A DNA stretch of 64,000 nt from an uncultured Oscillospiraceae bacterium (GTDB lineage Bacteria > Bacillota > Clostridia > Oscillospirales > Oscillospiraceae), in the NCBI GenBank assembly GCA_910588625.1, contig CAJUQN010000004.1, positions 1 to 64,000 on the forward strand, read 5' to 3'. The notes beneath the pieces are model-generated. The model was given only the letters and a program-made list of their open reading frames with translations, searched no databases and had not been told where the DNA came from. How positions within the stretch are numbered: the first letter of the stretch is position 1; the number at the start of each line of letters is the position of its first letter. Positions 61,577-64,000 of this stretch are shown here, in pieces. The position numbers were made by a program, and so were the translations under genes.

Positions 61577-61588
61577 CATGATTTCTTT

Positions 61589-62809
61589 TTACAGTACTGA
61601 AACGATACGCTTTACCGCTTCCCTAGTTGCCTCCGCATCGCCGAAAGCAGTAACCCGGATGTAGCCCTCCCCGCTGGGACCGAAGCCCGCGCCGGGGGTA
61701 GTGACCACGCACGCTTTCTTCAACAGCAGGTCGAAAAAGTCCCAGGACGGCGCGTTGTTGGGGGTCTTGACCCACAGATAGGGGGCGTTCACGCCGCCGT
61801 AAACCGTCAGGCCCGCTTTGGTAAGGCCCTCCCGAATGACCTTGGCGTTGTTCAGGTAATAATCGATGGCCACCTTGGTCTGCGCCCTGCCCTCGGGGCT
61901 TAGCGCCGCCTCCGCCGCCCGCTGGATGACATAGGGCACGCCGTTGAACTTGCTGCCCTGGCGGCGGTTCCACAGGGCGTTGAGGGATACGCCCTCCCGC
62001 TCCAGCGCCTTGGGAATCACGGTATAGGCGCAGCGGTTGCCGGTAAATCCGGCGGACTTGGAGAAGGAGCGGAACTCAATGGCGCAGGTCTTGGCCCCCT
62101 CCACCTCAAAGATGCTGTGGGGGATGCCATCCTCGCTGATGAACGCCTCGTAGGCGGAGTCGAACAGGATCACGCTGCCGTGGGCGTTGGCGTAGTCCAC
62201 CCAGACCTTGAGCTGCTCATAGGTGGCCGCCGTCCCGGTGGGATTGTTGGGGGAGCAGATGTAGATGAGGTCGGGCGCCTTGTCCCCTGCGGGCAGGCCG
62301 GGGAAAAAGCCGTTCTCCGCCGTGCAGGGCAGGTAAACGAGGTCGGTCCACTTCTCCCCGTCGTACTCACCGGCCCGGCCGGCCATGGCGCTGGTGTCCA
62401 CGTACACCGGATACACCGGGTCGCACACCGCCACCACATTGTCAACCGAGAAGATGTCGCCGATGCTTCCACAGTCAGTCTTGGCTCCGTCGGAGACGAA
62501 AATTTCGTCGTCGGCCATGTCCACCCCCCGCTCCTTGTAGGAGTCCCGGATAGCAAAGCGCAGAAAGTCATAAGCGGCGCAGGTCTCCTCGCAGTAGCCC
62601 CGAAATGTCTCCTTCGCCCCCATCTCTCTGGACGCCTTCACCATAGCGTCCACCACCACGGGGGCCAGGGGCTGGGTAACGTCGCCGATGCCCAAACGGA
62701 TGAGGGGCATCGGCGGATTCTCCGCTGAAAAGGCACGCACCCGGCGGCCGATCTCCGGGAACAGGTAGCCGCCCGGCAGCTTGAGAAAATTCTGATTGAT
62801 GTGGGCCAT
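61589..62809 (-). CDS. dapL: LL-diaminopimelate aminotransferase
   Basis: A 406-residue fold type I PLP aminotransferase that converts tetrahydrodipicolinate directly to LL-diaminopimelate, using glutamate. N-terminal NQNFLKLPGGYLFPEIGRRV and LGIGDVTQPL are DapL hallmarks; the PLP lysine is in EFRSFSKSAGFTGNRCAYTV. ATG 62809 lies 8 nt after GGAG. Placed between gltBD, source of its amino donor, and dapF, user of its product. Confidence 0.96.
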   Translation of the reverse strand: MAHINQNFLKLPGGYLFPEIGRRVRAFSAENPPMPLIRLGIGDVTQPLAPVVVDAMVKASREMGAKETFRGYCEETCAAYDFLRFAIRDSYKERGVDMADDEIFVSDGAKTDCGSIGDIFSVDNVVAVCDPVYPVYVDTSAMAGRAGEYDGEKWTDLVYLPCTAENGFFPGLPAGDKAPDLIYICSPNNPTGTAATYEQLKVWVDYANAHGSVILFDSAYEAFISEDGIPHSIFEVEGAKTCAIEFRSFSKSAGFTGNRCAYTVIPKALEREGVSLNALWNRRQGSKFNGVPYVIQRAAEAALSPEGRAQTKVAIDYYLNNAKVIREGLTKAGLTVYGGVNAPYLWVKTPNNAPSWDFFDLLLKKACVVTTPGAGFGPSGEGYIRVTAFGDAEATREAVKRIVSVL

Positions 62810-62842
62810 TGGGACCACTCCTTCACTTTATCTGGTTAAATT

Positions 62843-62872
62843 ATTGTACAACAAAAACGCGGGTGCGGTCAA
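62843..62872 (-). promoter_or_regulatory. Sigma-A promoter of dapL
   Basis: TTGACC (62872-62867) and TACAAT (62848-62843), 18-nt spacing. The -35 overlaps the dapF stop codon. Confidence 0.7.
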
Positions 62873-63663
62873 TCGTCAAGTTTGCCATCAAAAACGGTCA
62901 CAGCGGGTCCTGTCATGAACATATGGCCGGATTTTTCGTCCCAGCGGACGGTCAGATCGCCGCCGGACAGGTGGACCACGGCCTCCCGGCCCAGTTTTCC
63001 TGCGCTTATCATCGCCGCGGCGGAGGCGCAGGCCCCGGTACCGCAGGCCAGGGTCTCGCCGCTGCCCCGCTCCCAGACGCGCATTTGAAGCTCGGCACGA
63101 TTCAGCACTTTTATAAACTCTGCGTTGACCCCGCCGGGAAAGGCCTGGTGATTCTCCACGGCAGGGCCTATGGCCTGTAAATCCAGCGCGGCAGGACCCT
63201 CCACCTCAATAACCGCATGGGGGTTGCCCATAGAAACAGGAACGGCAGTATATTCAGCCTCCTCGATTTGAAGCAAAACGGGCGGTTTGAGAATAGGTAT
63301 TCCCATATTCACTACAGCCGAATACACTTGTTTCCCCCGGACCATCAGGGAAAGCTCCCGCTCCCCTGACAGCGTCTCAATGGTGAGGTGCTGCTTGTCT
63401 GTCAACTTTTTATCGTATACATACTTGCCAAAACACCGGATGCCGTTGCCGCACATGGCCCCCTCGGAGCCGTCGGCGTTAAACATCCGCATTTTGAAAT
63501 CCGCCCGGTTAGACGGGCAGATGCAGATGATGCCGTCTCCCCCCACGCCGAAGCGGCGGTCGGACAGGCGGCGGGCCAGTTCGCCCAGATTCTCAGGTGT
63601 GGACTCCATGCAGTTCAGAAAAATGTAGTCGTTTCCCAGACCGTGCATCTTGGTGAAATCCAT
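62869..63663 (-). CDS. dapF: Diaminopimelate epimerase
   Basis: A 264-residue PLP-independent epimerase making meso-diaminopimelate. The two catalytic cysteines are in GAMCGNGIRC and LACGTGACASA. ATG 63663 (TKMHGLGNDY start) is chosen, 6 nt after GGAGGG; an ATG two codons earlier abuts the ribosome site. Confidence 0.96.
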   Translation of the reverse strand: MDFTKMHGLGNDYIFLNCMESTPENLGELARRLSDRRFGVGGDGIICICPSNRADFKMRMFNADGSEGAMCGNGIRCFGKYVYDKKLTDKQHLTIETLSGERELSLMVRGKQVYSAVVNMGIPILKPPVLLQIEEAEYTAVPVSMGNPHAVIEVEGPAALDLQAIGPAVENHQAFPGGVNAEFIKVLNRAELQMRVWERGSGETLACGTGACASAAAMISAGKLGREAVVHLSGGDLTVRWDEKSGHMFMTGPAVTVFDGKLDD

Positions 63664-63705
63664 GGCCATCCCTCCTGTTCACGGATTGGGAAGTCAAGCG
63701 GGCAC

Positions 63706-63737
63706 AGCAGGGCGGCAGTTGAGACAACTGCCGCCCT
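63706..63737 (-). terminator. Hairpin between the ANTAR gene and dapF
   Basis: A perfect 12-bp stem GGGCGGCAGTTG (63710-63721) with CAACTGCCGCCC (63725-63736) and a 3-nt loop. No T-run follows on the minus strand (TGCTGTGCC), so it may be a stabiliser or weak terminator. Confidence 0.6.
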
Positions 63738-63747
63738 GGGTTATCTG

Positions 63748-63999
63748 TCACTGATCCGCCAGCACAAGCCTCGCGGTATCAGTGAGCCGGGCGCCATTGT
63801 CCATGCTCTGCTTTTGTAAAAAACGGTGGGCCTGCTCCTCCGTCATACCGTGGCGGTCCATCAGCACCGCCTTGGCCCTTTCCACCAGCTCCCGCTCCTC
63901 CGGGGAACGCTGGGCAGGGTTTTTCTCCCCGTCCCGCCCGGGGCGGTTCAGCTGAGCCAGCAACCGCACCGAAGCCAGCAGCTCCGAGCGGCGCACGGG
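63748..63999 (-). CDS. ANTAR-domain response regulator, C-terminal part (cut by window edge)
   Basis: The visible 83 residues are a short linker (RRSELLASVRLLAQL) and an ANTAR RNA-binding domain (ERAKAVLMDRHGMTEEQAHRFLQKQSMDNGARLTDTARLVL). ANTAR proteins bind tandem hairpins and prevent termination, often in nitrogen-related genes. The first visible residues resemble the end of a receiver domain, so the gene very likely continues beyond the window. A target near gltBD is possible but unproven. Confidence 0.85.
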   Translation of the reverse strand, partial: PVRRSELLASVRLLAQLNRPGRDGEKNPAQRSPEERELVERAKAVLMDRHGMTEEQAHRFLQKQSMDNGARLTDTARLVLADQ

Positions 64000-64000
64000 G

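Noticed and set aside
1..64000. CRISPR arrays, tRNA, rRNA or prophage modules
   Set aside because: No regularly spaced repeats, no tRNA cloverleaf or CCA-ended hairpin set, and no phage structural genes were seen; the search was by eye.

Overview
The window looks like chromosome from a GC-rich, endospore-forming, anaerobic Firmicute, most likely a gut member of the Oscillospirales (Flavonifractor / Pseudoflavonifractor / Intestinimonas-like; this placement is inference from gene content and order). Evidence: a complete spoIIIAA-AH sporulation operon with a sigma-E-like promoter, a SpoIID-domain protein, T-box leaders, an iron-dependent alcohol dehydrogenase, PPi-type phosphofructokinase residues and the DapL route to diaminopimelate. 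No rRNA, tRNA or CRISPR array was seen.

Layout. 1-9.8 kb: an ASCH-domain gene under its own T-box, an Fe-alcohol dehydrogenase, a Bce-type ABC transporter, a two-repeat DUF305 protein, a GH13 amylase, a lone FeoA, a TauE/SafE permease and a ROK repressor. 9.8-21.4 kb: ten minus-strand genes with no room for internal promoters: class II aldolase, PPi-type PFK, TIM-like protein, LarA-like protein, NitT/TauT-type ABC importer (3 genes), DUF4838 protein, NagB-like protein and NagA. With the convergent ROK regulator they read as one catabolic programme taking an N-acetylated hexosamine-like compound to triose phosphates. 21.5-24.6 kb: HAD phosphatase, MFS transporter and glycerophosphodiesterase operon. 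24.7-26.95 kb: a recombination scar with a FAD/Rieske oxidoreductase, a decapitated IS630 transposase and a frameshifted recombinase fragment. 27-33.4 kb: queA and a SpoIID-like gene, divergent from asd-dapA-dapB-cytidine deaminase-tautomerase. 33.4-35 kb: tyrS with a T-box whose specifier reads UAC (Tyr).

35-51.4 kb holds the classic Firmicute block: the spoIIIA operon plus an Asp23 gene, a terminator, then nusB-(TsaD paralogue)-xseA-xseB-ispA-PAP2-dxs-tlyA-nadK-argR-recN-HAD. 51.4-55.5 kb: a two-component system co-transcribed with an unknown secreted protein and followed by a membrane-anchored C39-like peptidase. 55.5-64 kb: gltBD, dapL, dapF and the C-terminal part of an ANTAR regulator cut by the window edge.

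Together, asd, dapA, dapB, dapL and dapF supply every step from aspartyl phosphate to meso-diaminopimelate. The most interesting items are the 9.8-21.4 kb supra-operon with its divergent enzymes (NagB-like Asp-to-Asn change, TIM-like protein, LarA-like protein with a Cys-rich tail), the T-box in front of an ASCH gene, and the two-component/C39 module with a start site masked by a hairpin.
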